Assembly (NCBI GenBank): GCA_907163345.1
Contig: CAJQUN010000002.1
Coordinates: 41,455,754 to 41,519,753 of the forward strand
From: Haberlea rhodopensis
Taxonomy: Eukaryota > Streptophyta > Magnoliopsida > Lamiales > Gesneriaceae
Reading direction: 5' to 3'
DNA length: 64,000 nt
Part shown: one piece after another, positions 1-10,929 of the stretch
How positions within the stretch are numbered: the stretch's first letter is position 1
Layout of the letters: each line of letters begins with the position of its first letter
Made by a program: the position numbers and the translations under genes
The notes under the pieces: generated by a model
What the model was told of the DNA's origin: nothing
Database searches by the model: none
What the model saw: only the letters and a program-made list of their open reading frames with translations

Positions 1-2
1 CG

Positions 3-1862
3 TTTAAAATTCTCAACTCCAAGGGACTGGCTCTCCTAAAGTCCAAGAGTGCTCCACCCACTCCTACCGATCTGGTGTCAGTCAAGATTGAGAAAGGAGA
101 AGAACAGGCTGCTGCTCAAAGACCTCGAGTCAAGCGCAAATTAACCATTCAGACTGACTCCGAGGAAACTTAGTCTGCTCCTTCCTCACCAGCCAAACCC
201 CTTCCCAAAAAGCCAAGAACCCAGATCACCAAGCCCCACAAAACCTTACCTCTCAAAACCCTACCTACTTTGCCTCCCACAAAAGCCACCCCTGCACCCC
301 AACCTACAACCCAACATTCGACAGCTTCAACCACTGCACCCAAAGTGACCATCCGAGTCCCCTCTGCCATTCCCGTGGTCAAAGATATTGTTATCACTGA
401 ATTGGGAGACTACACCCAATCCAGGATCAAATCTCCATCTTCCACCGGCAAGGGCAAAGCCATTCTCACTGAACCCCTCTCCTCCAAACCCAAATCTGCC
501 GCGCAAACAGCCATTGACATGGCTATGGAGGATGTTGAAGAAAAGGTCCAGGCGCTCATTGTGGTCTTTGATGAATATGTCGAGTACAGAACGATCAATC
601 ACATTGATATGTTCTTCGGCAAGCTGCGAAGACTGCAGAAAATGGAAGAAGAAGTCCTTAAGGGGACAGAGACGGATGATGTGAGAGTCGCGGTGCTTTG
701 CAAAGATCTTTTTCACGCCAACCAGAGATTCAGACTGGCATCTTTGCTCTTGGCCGCTAAGAAAGCAAACTTCGATCCGAGCACTCCAACTGCCAAAGAT
801 GATGGTGCTGTTATTGTTCAACTGGAAATGGATATTCATGCTCTTCACTTAGCTGTCTGCTTTCAACGACAGAAGCTCATCATATCCACTCCAGTACGCA
901 GCCCGGATCATCCATCTACGAGCAAGACTCTGGCAGAACCTTTCATAGAGACTGTTCCCTCTGGAGCAGCGGACTAGACCGCAGATCGAACAGCGGACCA
1001 AACATCAGATCGAACAGCAGACCAGACAGCAGATCGAATAGCGGATCAGACAGCGGAGCAGCCAATGACTAATGCTCCGTCTGCTACAGAAGATGAACCC
1101 TTGAATGTCTTGTTGGACTCCCCAACAACGTCTATTCCTCTGGGATCCTCAGTCTCCCATGCTCAACTCAGTCCAACCGCATCACTTACAACAGTTGACG
1201 CACCAGAGTTCGTCGATCCGGATCTGGTGGTGTCCACCGTTGTTGCAGCTCTACAGATTGAGGAGCCTTCCAGACCCAGCACTCCTCCAGTCCAATCTGA
1301 TGAAGATTTGGCATTCTTAGAAGATTTTTCTTCGGCCTTGGTCACCCTGATCCAGTCCGAAACACGGCATGCTGTCTTATCTTAAATTATACCCATTGCT
1401 GAAGAAGATGATCACACCCTGTCGTCATCTGATCACTCTCCAAGCCGTTTATCTGATGCACCTCCATCCCTGGCAAGGACCCTTCAGCACCTATCCGACA
1501 ACTGTCTGTCTCTCTCTCAACGTGTTATAGAGGTTCATCAAAGTCAGAGGATTACATCTTTGGACTTTGATTCATTTAAAGAGAAGATGATAGCCAGTAT
1601 TAGCAGCCTTCAGCGAGGACTGAATGATCTATTCTCTCAGCAAGCCTCTTGTAAAAACAGCCTGATAAAAGAGCAGATCGAGCTGGCCACTGAAGTCAGA
1701 GCATCTGTTGCCAATTCCATTCGTGCTCAAGACACTCGTCTTGACACTATCAGCGCTCAGCTAGCACAAGTTGTCGATTTTCTTCAAGAGATTGCTGCTG
1801 ACAAAAAGGGGGAAAAGAGAAAAGACTTCAAGCCGCATCAGTCTCAGTCTTCAAGAAAATAG
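3..1862 (+). pseudogene. Decayed extra ORF 3' of pol in a copia-like element
   Basis: One reading frame (frame of base 3) runs about 620 codons, broken only by three stop codons: TAG at 171, TAG at 975 and TAA at 1383. There is no frameshift between them, so the ORF decayed by point mutation. The translation starts with a Pro/Lys/Thr-rich stretch, then has a helical segment (about 500-900). At 978-1060 lies a short peptide repeat with the period TADRTADQ. The C-terminal part (1560-1862) looks helical, perhaps coiled coil, and ends in a basic tail. An extra ORF between pol and the 3' LTR is known in several plant LTR element lineages. I do not recognise a domain and give no function. Confidence 0.5.
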
Positions 1863-2121
1863 AAGCTTCGTTGCTTAAACTATCAGACTGTCTGTATGTA
1901 AGATTTTTGGTGATCAATAAAAATCTTTCTTTGTTAAGTCCTTGTTAATTTATTTTGAACTAAAATAAAAGGCTTAATCGATCCGAAATCCAACTTAATA
2001 ATGTTCATTTATTTTGAACAAGAAGAAGTAATCGATCCGAAAGCATACGCTTCAGAGCTCTTAAAAGACTGGATAAAAAGATTTAGAAGCTAGGTTTTGT
2101 CATCATCAAAAAGGGGGAATT

Positions 2122-3231
2122 TGTTAGTTCCGGACTTTATCGATAAGGTTTTAAAGATGACAAAACATATCAGACCGGATCGAGAGAATTCAGACTGACC
2201 AGATCGATCGCTCAAAACAGATCAAGCTGATAAGGCATATCGCATATCGGACCGGATCGATAGAAATCAGACTGACTAGATCGAAGCTTCAGATCGATCT
2301 CAATCTTTATCAGATCAGAGCAGTCAAGGATGAATAAAGATTGGTTCTTCAGTCCGAATCATTAACGGCTATTTATTGAAGCATTTAATGTCGCAATTAA
2401 TGCTGAAAAAGACCATAGACTGAAGATTACCATAAAATGTAAGAAGACAAAGAAGAGCTTACCTGACAGTCGCCGAAAGCATGAACCAGAATGGCAAGTA
2501 CCTTAAAGAAGAAGACTGTAGCTTACTCAGAGTTTAAGCAGAGTCAAGAGTTGCACATTAAGGGAAATAATGTCGTTGGTACATGCAACTATAAAAGGAT
2601 GCAACAGAAGTGCTCAAGATAGAGTCTGATCAATCGAAAAACGCACAAGAATGCAAAACAGCACAAGCTTACAAGCTCAGATATTCTCGAGCTGAAAATA
2701 TTCATAAGCACAAGTGTATTGTAATATTTGATCATTTAGGATCATTGTGTGTATAGACTAAAGTCTATCTTGTGTATTCTGTATTGAAATATAGAAGTGA
2801 GAAACAAATTGTAACTGTCAGACAGAGTGTGTCTGAACAGATCGAGAGACTAGGAGTTTCAGTCTGGTAGTGAGGTAAATCCAGCTGAATCGGGTTTGTA
2901 CAACAGGATTGTATAAATCAAAGTCTTCTAGTGGAATCCTTCCTTAATTGGAAGAAGGGGAGACGTAGAAGGATTACACCACCTTCGAACTTCCAGAAAC
3001 ATATTCTGTGTTTTATCATTCTGCACTCGTTCTATTATTCAAAGCCATCGAGCCGTTCTTACTAATTTAAGAACAGACCGTTCCGCACTAAAATATTCAG
3101 TGGTCTGTTCTGCAAAAGAGTTGATTAAGAAACAGATTTCTTTCACTAATCCGAAAGAAATCACAAGGGATTAATTTTTAATAGGAGTGTTCATTCACCC
3201 CCCCTCTAAACACTCCGGACCGATCCTAACA
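2122..3231 (+). mobile_element. 3' LTR (1110 bp) of the copia-like element
   Basis: It starts TGTTAG directly after the polypurine tract and ends CTAACA at 3231. A segment of about 45 bp is nearly repeated in U3 (around 2165-2212 and 2243-2286), both copies containing GACCGGATCGA and CAGACTGAC; such U3 repeats often act as enhancers. A TATA box lies downstream of them. The 5' LTR is outside the window, so LTR divergence cannot be read. Confidence 0.75.
2590..2596 (+). promoter_or_regulatory. TATA box in the copia-like LTR
   Basis: TATAAAA followed by GG lies in the middle of the LTR, after the U3 repeats. It is the likely U3/R promoter of the element, and by its direction would also drive transcription rightward out of the 3' LTR. 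Confidence 0.5.
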
Positions 3232-4515
3232 GTCGTGTATACAGATTTCGGAATGGTAATAGTGGCAAGGATGCACTATTCTGAACCAGTTGTGTATTTA
3301 CTGGTTCCGGGATGCATTTTGGTATAAATATATCTGTTTTCCGAATGGTGGTTCGAGGTTGGAGGGTCATGGGTTCATGGCACTTTCCTTGTGAGGAAGG
3401 CGGTATCGATATACGTACCTATTGGGAATCTTTGGAAGATTCGATGAGTCGGTTTGTGTGGTGTTGCTGTAGAATCACACCATTGGTCGTTGGTTTGTCA
3501 ATCATTATTCTCCACTATATGAGAATAACTGAGGATTGACAGTTATATTTGGGGCTTCGGGTATGGTTGGAGATACCCGAACCGAGTGCATTGAGTATGC
3601 ATGTGGTGTTGGTGCTTAGGCATGTATACAAGTGTGTGTACAAATGCTAACATTTTGGTACTTGTTGAGCATCGGATTAGTATGCTTGGATGAATGAATC
3701 TCTGGTGAGAGTCTCAGTTTCACGATGTATTCTGAAGAATGATCGTGGGGTCCGGTTGACTTCCTCGGAGGAGGGATTGTCGTATTTGGGATCATGGTAG
3801 TTCATTCTGGGTAATTCAATACTATCCCTGTGTTAGGATTGTTGAATCCTAGGGTAAATGAGGGATGGCCAGGATTGGACTTGTTGGGTGTCGTTGTCGA
3901 CACAGGTGGCGAGAATGCAATCGATTTTCTCGCATGTCCTCTACAGGAACTTGAGACCTTGTGGAGTTTCGATGGCGTGTTTGGACCAAGATGCGATTTC
4001 TTGGAACACACAAATGTAGCATCTTTGGATATGTGTTTTGTGTGGATCGGTGGCCGTGAATTGCCCGATCCGACTGGCGAAGTAGTCCAACTGCTCCTTT
4101 GATGTAGATGGATTTGGAGAGTGGAAACTGGGTTTACTGTGTGTATACTGTAGTATACTAGTGGTTTCCTTCGTAACGATGTGTATTTGACATCGTAGAC
4201 TAAGTGGTGGAGATGTCATAGAAGTGATATCTACGTTGGAATAAGGGATGATTCGAGTAGCTAGCACTTACGGTTGACTGACTACTTTTGGGTGGTTAGC
4301 ATCTAGGCATGCTGACGTCTTTTAAAATTGTAATGGTTTGAGAGTTTTACTCCATTCCAGGATTTGGCGCGGCGTCGGTGTCCTCGCGGTTGGTGTTTCG
4401 ATCATGATGCATTCATGGATCGATGTTGTAGATCTGACTGGATTATGCGGTCTGGCAGCACGTGGAGTACGCCTGTGCAAATTTCGAGGATGAAATTTTA
4501 TTAGTGGGGGATAAT
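3232..4515 (+). mobile_element. Remnant before a Ty3-gypsy 3' LTR
   Basis: Only the last part is recognisable. Near 4476-4515 is the sequence typical of the 3' end of gypsy internal regions (ATTTCGAGGATGAAATTTTA, then AGTGGGGGATAATTG as polypurine tract), directly followed by an LTR start. The 1.2 kb before it has only short open frames on both strands and I could not assign any of it to integrase or reverse transcriptase. It may be a degraded non-coding 3' region or host sequence split by the copia insertion. Confidence 0.45.
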
Positions 4516-4886
4516 TGTGATGCCCGGGAATTTATGGTGTAGATTCCGGAGTGGTAATGATCCTTAGTGGATTTTAATTGTGGCAATTATGAATTAATTG
4601 CGGTGTTGGGACTCCCGAGGATGTTAAATCCGGTATTTTGAGTCGTTGGATCCAAGGATTGAGATTGTATTCTCATCGTGGTGATAATCCTTGGAATTGG
4701 GTTTTTGGTGGTATCTGGGGTCTGGGGCGCCTTGTGTTGGGGGGCTGGTAATGGAATTTGAGATGGTGAGGTAATTATTGAACACATATGATTTTTCATG
4801 AGTCATGACGTATTTGTGGAGGACTCGGGATTTTTGAGCCTTGATACTATATATACCAAGTGGACTCAGTATTCAATCATTTTGGC

Positions 4887-4892
<6 letters not shown>

Positions 4893-4942
<50 letters not shown>
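4893..4942 (+). repeat. (TC)25 microsatellite
   Basis: Uninterrupted TC dinucleotides over 50 bp, just downstream of the LTR TATA box. CT-rich tracts are common in plant 5' leader regions. Confidence 0.95.
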
Positions 4943-4945
<3 letters not shown>

Positions 4946-5256
4946 CAATCCCAACCCTTTTCCCTTTTTCCCCTTGGTGCAAAATTGCTAGAGGCTCGAA
5001 TGGGAGCCGGATTTCTCGAAGATAATTAGGTATTGTTCTTCTCCTCGCATTTATCTTCGATTTGATAGTAGTTTTGTGCTCTTTGGTTAATGTTTGGGTT
5101 GGGTATGAGTTTTTGGATTGTAAAATTTTTTGGATTGGTATGTTTAAAGAAGATATTTGGTGTTTATGTTGAAGATTATTGGTATCATGGGTGTTGGGTT
5201 TGTTTATTTGGGGTTTTAAGCTCAAAAACGCCATTTTTAGGCTATTGCAGTGCTCG

Positions 5257-5486
5257 CCGATCGATCGGCATTAGGGGCTCGATCGATCGCGCGATTTTAC
5301 AAAATCGAAAGACGATGAATAGTGGGCTCGATCGATTGAGCAAAGCTGCCGATCGATAGAGATGGTCGGTGGATCGATCGAGAGGTTTGCTCGATCGATC
5401 GAGCGAGGGTGAATTTTGGGCAACAATTTTCTGGAGCTCTCGATCGATCGAGCACTTCTGGCCGATCGATCGAGAGACCCTGTTTT
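5257..5486. repeat. CGATCGATCG-rich segment
   Basis: About ten copies of GATCGATC, many extended to CTCGATCGATCGAG, are spread irregularly over 230 bp within the gypsy LTR. The motif is a palindrome, so each copy could fold on itself. Similar motifs recur at 9356-9492 and, more sparsely, in the copia LTR (2164-2306). Confidence 0.8.
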
Positions 5487-5901
5487 ATGGTATATATTAT
5501 GTTGATGTTATGGAATCGATGCATGCTTCGTCCGGGTTCTTTTAAAATGGTTAATCGTCACGGATTGACGATATAATTGGGGTTTGTGAACGTGCTTGAG
5601 CACGTGGTTGCATGCTTGTAATTAATTTAGAATTATTAATTGTGTTTAGCACATAATTCATCGGGTCGCGGGACCAAGGCAAGGTTTGATTTGGACTACG
5701 GAAGGTACGTATAACGTATTAGCATAGTCTTTTATATTATTGCAACTGTGAAATGCTTGATGTACTAAATTGGTAAGTATTACAATTTAAATGGTGCCGC
5801 TATGGAGCGAGCAACGGTTGAGATGCTGTCGCTATGGAGCGAACATCTGTTATGATGCCGCCACTGATCTCCGAAGAGCTGATGCTGCTAGAAACCAAAC
5901 C

Positions 5902-6087
5902 ATGGCAAACCAAAATGACCAACTCCAGCAGGAATACGATATGGGTCGAATGCTACCAGGGTTGTTGCACGATCTCGAAGAGCTGCATGGGGTCCTCAAC
6001 AACATGCAAAAGGAGGAAGGCCTCGAGGAAGATCCAGTAGAAGAAGATGATGAGGAGGAATTAGGAGATGGGGACATAATCGATTAG
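5902..6087 (+). CDS. Short acidic ORF, unidentified
   Basis: ATG to TAG encodes 61 residues with a Gln/Asn-rich start and a C-terminus of mostly Glu and Asp. The same frame is open upstream to 5791 through the LTR-like phrase. It lies between the gypsy LTR and the gag remnant, so it is probably part of a retroelement. No domain is recognised and it may not be expressed. Confidence 0.25.
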   Translation: MANQNDQLQQEYDMGRMLPGLLHDLEELHGVLNNMQKEEGLEEDPVEEDDEEELGDGDIID

Positions 6088-6299
6088 TTTAATAGAATTA
6101 CGTAATAAAATGTTATATTTCAATTTAATAAGAATATTAAGGTATTTTATTAATTTCGTTTGAACTCATTGTGAACCTTATTCAGCTATTAATAAAATTA
6201 TTTTATGTCATTCAATGTTGTCTCCATTATGTCTATATCGAATATACTCTCGTTTATACCCTTGCACAACAATCTTAGAGATTTACGAATTTGTAGGAA

Positions 6300-7340
6300 A
6301 TGGCCGATCGAACTATGTGTAACAACCGAAATCCAAGCTACACAGTTCCTCCTAATACTAATAAGGAGAGAACAGATGGAGACCAGAATCCTCCACCTCT
6401 ACCGCCACAGCCTCCGAGCGTGGGTCTGAGACGTGAAGACTTGATGGCAATAGCCACCAATGTGGTTACAATACTACAAGGCTTGGGTAACCCTACTAAC
6501 AACCAGCCACAACCTCAGCCAGCCCCACCTCCACAAGGAGTCAAGTACCATTATGAGTCTCTTCGTAAGAACAGGGTTCCAACATTTGATGGCAACCTAG
6601 ATCCTAAAATGGCCCAGAATTGGCTTAAGCAAATAGAAAATCACCACAGACTGCTTGAAGTGCCTGAAAACATCAAGGTTGAAGTCACAACACTATTTCT
6701 CATTGATCAGGCGGGTGAATGGTGGAAAAATGTGTCACCATTGTTGGCAGAAATGAGACCAATCACTTGACAAAGGTTCCGAAACGCATTCCAAAAGCAA
6801 TATTTTCCAACAACCGTGCAATTTCAGAAGCTGAGAGAATTCGAGCACTTGACACAGGCTCCTGACATGCCGGTAGTGGAATATACCTCAAAGTTCAACT
6901 CTCTGGGAACTTATCCACCAACTATTATGGCAGATGAGACCCTGAAACTACATCGCTTTAGGAATGGGTTAAACAATCGTATCAAATCTGCCCTCGCAAT
7001 CTATGAAACCATAAACTTTGGAGACTTAATGGGAGCAGCCATCAGGGTTGAAGCTGATATACGACGTCGTGAGGAGAAATTTAATCGCAAGCGACCTCCC
7101 GCTAGCCAACACGCCGTCAATGGTCAAGATTTCAAACGACCAAACCAATCCAATAATCAACAAGAGGGACCCATATCCACCCCATTCAACCCGAGAGTTC
7201 CAAAATGTCCGACTTGTGACTTCACACATACTGGTGAATGTCACAGAAAGAGTGGAAATTGCTTCCAATGTGGGAAGTTTGGACATAGAATTGTGTGTTG
7301 TCTCGAAGCCGAGAAAAAGGGGGACTGGTTTAGAAAATAG
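6300..7340 (+). pseudogene. Ty3-gypsy gag (retrotransposon gag domain plus CCHC knuckle), with a stop codon
   Basis: Gag forms the virus-like particle of the element and packages its RNA. ATG at 6300 opens a Pro/Gln-rich N-terminus. From about 6570 comes the plant retrotransposon_gag core, recognisable by FDGNLDPKMAQNWL, then GEWWKN, and after the stop FQKQYFPTTVQ and MPVVEYTSKF. Near 7260 is a zinc knuckle with spacing C-x2-C-x4-H-x4-C (CFQCGKFGHRIVC). A TGA at 6768-6770 interrupts the core where the family has Trp, so a single TGG to TGA change explains it. The frame is otherwise continuous to 7340. Confidence 0.8.
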
Positions 7341-7374
7341 TGCCCCTCCAAATAAACCAAAGGAGACAGGCCCA

Positions 7375-7557
7375 ATGCTCGGGTCTATGCAATAATCCAA
7401 GAGAAAGTAGAGGACGTGAACGAATTCGTGGCTGGTACCATTTTATTAACAAATTACCAGTATATGCATTGCTTGATTATGGTGTCACGCATTCATTTAT
7501 ATCCAAGAGGGTGCTGAGAAACAAGCACTTAAGCCACAAATGCCCTTATCCTTTCTA
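7375..7557 (+). pseudogene. Truncated gypsy aspartic protease
   Basis: Just after gag, two frames together match the retropepsin start of gypsy polyproteins: ARVYAIIQE and VAGTIL in one frame, then PVYALLDYGVTHSFIS in the next. A one-base loss near 7448 separates them. The active-site motif reads D-Y-G instead of the usual D-S/T-G. After about 7530 the sequence jumps to the element's 3' end, so reverse transcriptase, RNase H and integrase are deleted. The element is non-functional. Confidence 0.65.
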
Positions 7558-7559
7558 AG

Positions 7560-9100
7560 GTTAAACTCACTCAAGTTTTGAGGACGAAACTTCCAATAAG
7601 TAGGGAGGGATGTAAAGACCCGGTATTTTGGTCGACTTTATTACACGATATTTTTTTAAAATCATCCAACTACTTGATATTAAGAGATAATATAGAGTTA
7701 GATTATTACTGAATTAATATTATCCTTTAGAACTAGACAATTAAGAATTCTAGTAGAGATATAATTGAATCATGTCATCATTATCTTGACCAACCAACAC
7801 TTTATAAATAAGATCACAATACTCCTTCACTTTCAGCACACAAGAGCCGAAACTTCAGCTTCTTTTTTGAAAAATCATATTTATGTTTTGAAATTTCACT
7901 TGATTATGTGAATTATGTTAAAACTATGATGTTCGGATGAAAATTATTATTTTCAAGCACTTTAAATTTCGAAATCCAATTGGTGGGAATTCTGAGTTCT
8001 GTTTCTGACCCTGAGGCGGTGGGATTATAATCGACGTTCTGACCTGATACAGTGGTTAACCGTTGTTTTGGAAAGTCCAGACCCTTTATTCGTGGGTGAT
8101 CCGATGATGACCTTATCTCTAGGAGGGATAAGTCTAGAGAACTGATATCAGTACGATGAGAAAATTAGAGGATTTACTGTGCTTTACGTATAAGAAAGAT
8201 ATTTCTGATATGCCATGTTCTGTTCTGGTTCTGATTAGAGCAATTCTATTAAGTTTATATTTCAGTGTTCATATCAGTTTATGCTCCGAATATTATATAT
8301 GCTTTGGAAAAATTATGATTATATATTATATTGTCACATCGATTGGTTCCCACTTGCTAAATGTTTTCCAAAACACTCATCCCTTACTCTCCCACCCCAG
8401 ATAAAGACGAGAAAGGAATTGAAGCCGAAGAACAACATCAATTTTGGGGTTGGTGATCCACTGCTTTTCTATGAATTAAAGACTTTAAATTTTGTTTAAT
8501 TAAGCTTAATTTTATTTCGTTTTAAGACCTTTAGGAATTGGTTATGGAATTTAAATTTCAGTTGTAAAGAGAACTATATATTTTTATGGAATAATATACT
8601 GGGTTATCGTTGAATACGGTAGTATGATGCTTGTTAATAGCGACACTTTGACCCCCTTACTAAATACATTAGCGGAACTTTGACCTCGCTTACTAAATAC
8701 ATTAGCGGCACTTTGACCCCGCTTACTACATATAATTAGCGGCACTTTGACCCCGCTTATTAAATATATTAGCTTTCACTTTTTAAATCATAAGTATGCG
8801 TTTTGAATTCCAATCGTTATGTGAACTATTTCCAAATTATGAAATTCCGATCTTTGAAATCTGAACCACTTTAAATATCGAAATCCAATTGGTAAGGAAT
8901 TCCGAGTTCTGTTTCTGACCCTGATGCGGTGGGAATATAACATTTACTCTGACCTGATATGGTGGTTAATCGTTGTTCTGGTGCGCCAGACCCTTTATTC
9001 GTGGGTGATTCGTTGTTTCCTTATCTCTAGGAGGATTATGTCTAGAGAACTGATATCAGTACCAGGAGAAAAGTAGATGATTTATTGTGCTTAATTTAGT
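7560..9100 (+). mobile_element. 3' end and LTR of the gag-bearing gypsy element
   Basis: TTTTGAGGACGAAACTTC and the purine tract AGTAGGGAGGGA precede the LTR start TGTAAAGACCCGG at 7611. A TATA box (TTTATAAATA) lies near 7800. About 300 bp (7880-8182) recur at 8795-9094 as a diverged direct duplication, sharing for example CGAAATCCAATTGG, CCCTTTATTCGTGGGTGAT and TCTAGAGAACTGATATCAGT. A 33-bp tandem repeat lies between the two copies. The right LTR border was not found. Confidence 0.6.
8638..8770 (+). repeat. 33-bp tandem repeat, four units
   Basis: Four imperfect units contain the shared core GCACTTTGACCCCGCTTACT, with single-base changes in each and a small insertion in the third. It lies inside the gypsy LTR between two copies of a duplicated segment. 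Confidence 0.85.
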
Positions 9101-9740
9101 ATATGGTTTATGTGACTAGAAATAGACACATCTATTGCGCTTAATTGCCTACGATTTGGTATGTTTTGATGGATAAATTGATACATATACTACCAAATCG
9201 TATATATTGTGTAAATGTAGGTGGAATTGAAGAAATCGAGCTATTACGGGAGAATAAGGATCAAGAAATGCATTAAAGATGATGAGGGATCAAGTAGACT
9301 AAGAAAATGCATAAAAAATGAATAAGACTCGGGATTAGTCGCCCTGGAAGTCCGATCGATCCAGTAACGCAAAAATTTATGCAACAAAAAATTAGAGCCA
9401 CCGATCGATCGCCAATATTTGCCGATCGATCGCTCGGAGAAAAGTTTTGAAGAAAAAGAACTAGCGATCGATCTTTGGGTTCTATCGATCGATCGCCAAC
9501 AGTGTCCTAGAATATTTAGAAACTCAATTTTTTATCTTAATTTGGAGGTTTTATCCCACCTACTTGCCTCCCTATATATAATACTCGAAAATCAGACTTC
9601 AAAAAAAAAGAAAATTAGGTTGAATAGTTTAGGTTTAGTTCATAATTTTTCTTTCAAATTTGTTGAAGACGGCTACAAAGATCGAAGGGAAGGCGGGATT
9701 GACAACCTCGACGAGCGGAAATCGGATTACAGGTGAACAT
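9101..9740 (+). mobile_element. LTR-like fragment with CGATCGATCG motifs and a TATA box
   Basis: CGATCGATCG and variants occur between 9353 and 9492. CTATATATAATACTC follows near 9575, then a short A-rich leader and a purine-rich stretch with GAAGACGGCTACAAAG. This arrangement resembles the promoter/R region of a gypsy LTR. It may be the continuation of the LTR starting at 7611 or a separate insertion. No termini were identified. Confidence 0.35.
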
Positions 9741-10657
9741 TGTATATTTTTGTGTTAATTTTTTTATTGTTACTTCTAGTGGTAATCAGTGAGAAGACAA
9801 GTAATGAGTCATTCGAGCGCTTAAGTTGATTCTCTGTTGCTAATGCATGCAAAAACGCTTCAGATCTCCCTGTTAGCAAGAGAACAATATCACCTTAATT
9901 ACTAGGCAAATCAGAGTCACGCAGCCAATCCCACAAATCGCAGGTAGATCATTACAGTTTATTGTACAAAAGAAATGCATATACGATTTAGTTAGTGCCC
10001 AAAGTAGAAAAAGTAACATTATATATAGTATTGAGGGAGGTATCTTAAAATTGAATTAGCCCCATTTAACGTGTGGACTACTGCAGGCTCAGTTGTTCTA
10101 TAATGCTCTAAAAATCCATTACTCCATTGAAGTGGTTGCTGTTCTTTTATACCCATAGTAAAAATTGACGCCTATGGATTTGAGATGTAAAATGAAATCA
10201 TGTGAAAATGACACCCAAAGCATAATCATATATCGTTATTCAAAAAAAGTTTAAAGGCTTTTCAAGAACTGATATTCTAAGAACTTGAACCACAATCTGT
10301 CAGAACATTTAAGAATTCAAGGATCAACAGCTAAAACTGGAAAAAGTGCTTTATTTGAATAATGGGGAGGTGTATTAACACATGTTACTGTAATGATGAG
10401 AGATGTTCACAAATGATATAGTTTCATTCACTACGATAAACCAAAAAAAGATTCAAAGATCATTCTTTTTATGATAGTGAAATAGCAGGACCACCTGCAT
10501 CATCAATTAATAATTGCCCAAGGATTAATCCATATGCATCTAATCATATATTTCAGAATCTGAAAATGCAAATAATGGTAACCCAACAAGAAAAGTCGTG
10601 TAGTGGTAAATAAAACAATTGTTGAAAAAAAAAATCCATTATGAAAAAGAGAACCAC
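9741..10657. other. Non-genic AT-rich stretch
   Basis: Only short open frames without recognisable domains on either strand. I see no repeat or RNA gene here. Confidence 0.5.
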
Positions 10658-10929
10658 CTGATGCAACCAGTCTCACCACTAAGCTCCCCGAAAGATCAAA
10701 CTCATACATATCAGAATATTCTCTTATGGTGTGATAGAATTCCTGATCAAATCTGAAAATTGGGTGGTTATTCCGCATCAAGCAATTACATATACACGGA
10801 AAAGGCGTCATGAATGAGTGATTACCTAGCTAGTTTGTCTACAAGTCCATATACTGCTTGATTATATGATGTCTCCAACCGCAAGAGGACCATCTTTTCA
10901 CCTTCCTGAAGAATCAGCTTTCGAAAAGA
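10658..10929 (-). CDS. Two probable exons of an unidentified gene
   Basis: On the minus strand, 10929-10826 and 10752-10658 are flanked by AG acceptors and GT donors (TTCAG before and GTAAT after the first; TTTTCAG before and GTGGTT after the second). Joining them keeps one open frame of about 66 residues, with a phase-2 junction restoring an Arg codon. The peptide contains KMVLLRLETSYNQAVYGL and FDQEFYHTIREYSDMYEFDL, which look like a structured, mixed-charge protein. I do not recognise the family. Flanking exons were not found, so this could be a fragment. It lies downstream of the KIN-14 pseudogene on the same strand, but the sequence does not look like a kinesin motor. Confidence 0.4.

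Larger units (their letters stand above)
1..3231 (+). mobile_element. 3' part of a Ty1-copia-like LTR retrotransposon
   Basis: The order is a decayed ORF, an A/T-rich leader, a polypurine tract (AAAAAGGGGGAA, ending near 2119) and a full-length 3' LTR. The LTR starts TGTTAG and ends CTAACA, a perfect terminal inverted repeat. Gag, protease, integrase and reverse transcriptase are not in the window, so the element continues past base 1. The C-rich run just before the LTR end (near 3197) is usual for copia LTRs of dicots. Assignment to copia rather than gypsy rests on the LTR termini and this C-run and is not proven. Confidence 0.7.
4516..5870 (+). mobile_element. Ty3-gypsy LTR (start clear, end not resolved)
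   Basis: It starts TGTGATGCCCGGG right after the polypurine tract. A TATATATA box near 4847 is followed by a CT microsatellite. A segment rich in CGATCGATCG palindromes follows (5257-5486), then a short repeated phrase containing GCTATGGAGCGA (5796-5843) of a kind common in gypsy LTRs. No clean CA end with primer-binding site was found, so the right border is approximate. It differs in sequence from the LTR starting at 7611, so the two belong to different elements. Confidence 0.5.

Noticed and set aside
3830..4267. Open frames on both strands between the copia LTR and the gypsy purine tract
   Set aside because: No retroelement or host motif is visible in either. The two frames overlap antisense, and the GC-balanced sequence here makes chance frames likely.
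4798..5029. Ser/Leu repeat protein over the TC tract
   Set aside because: The SLSLSL stretch is the (TC)25 microsatellite read in frame.
5297..5524. Minus-strand frame with repeated SIDRS/SIEPT peptides
   Set aside because: It is the translation of CGATCGATCG palindromes in an LTR; there is no start context or homology.
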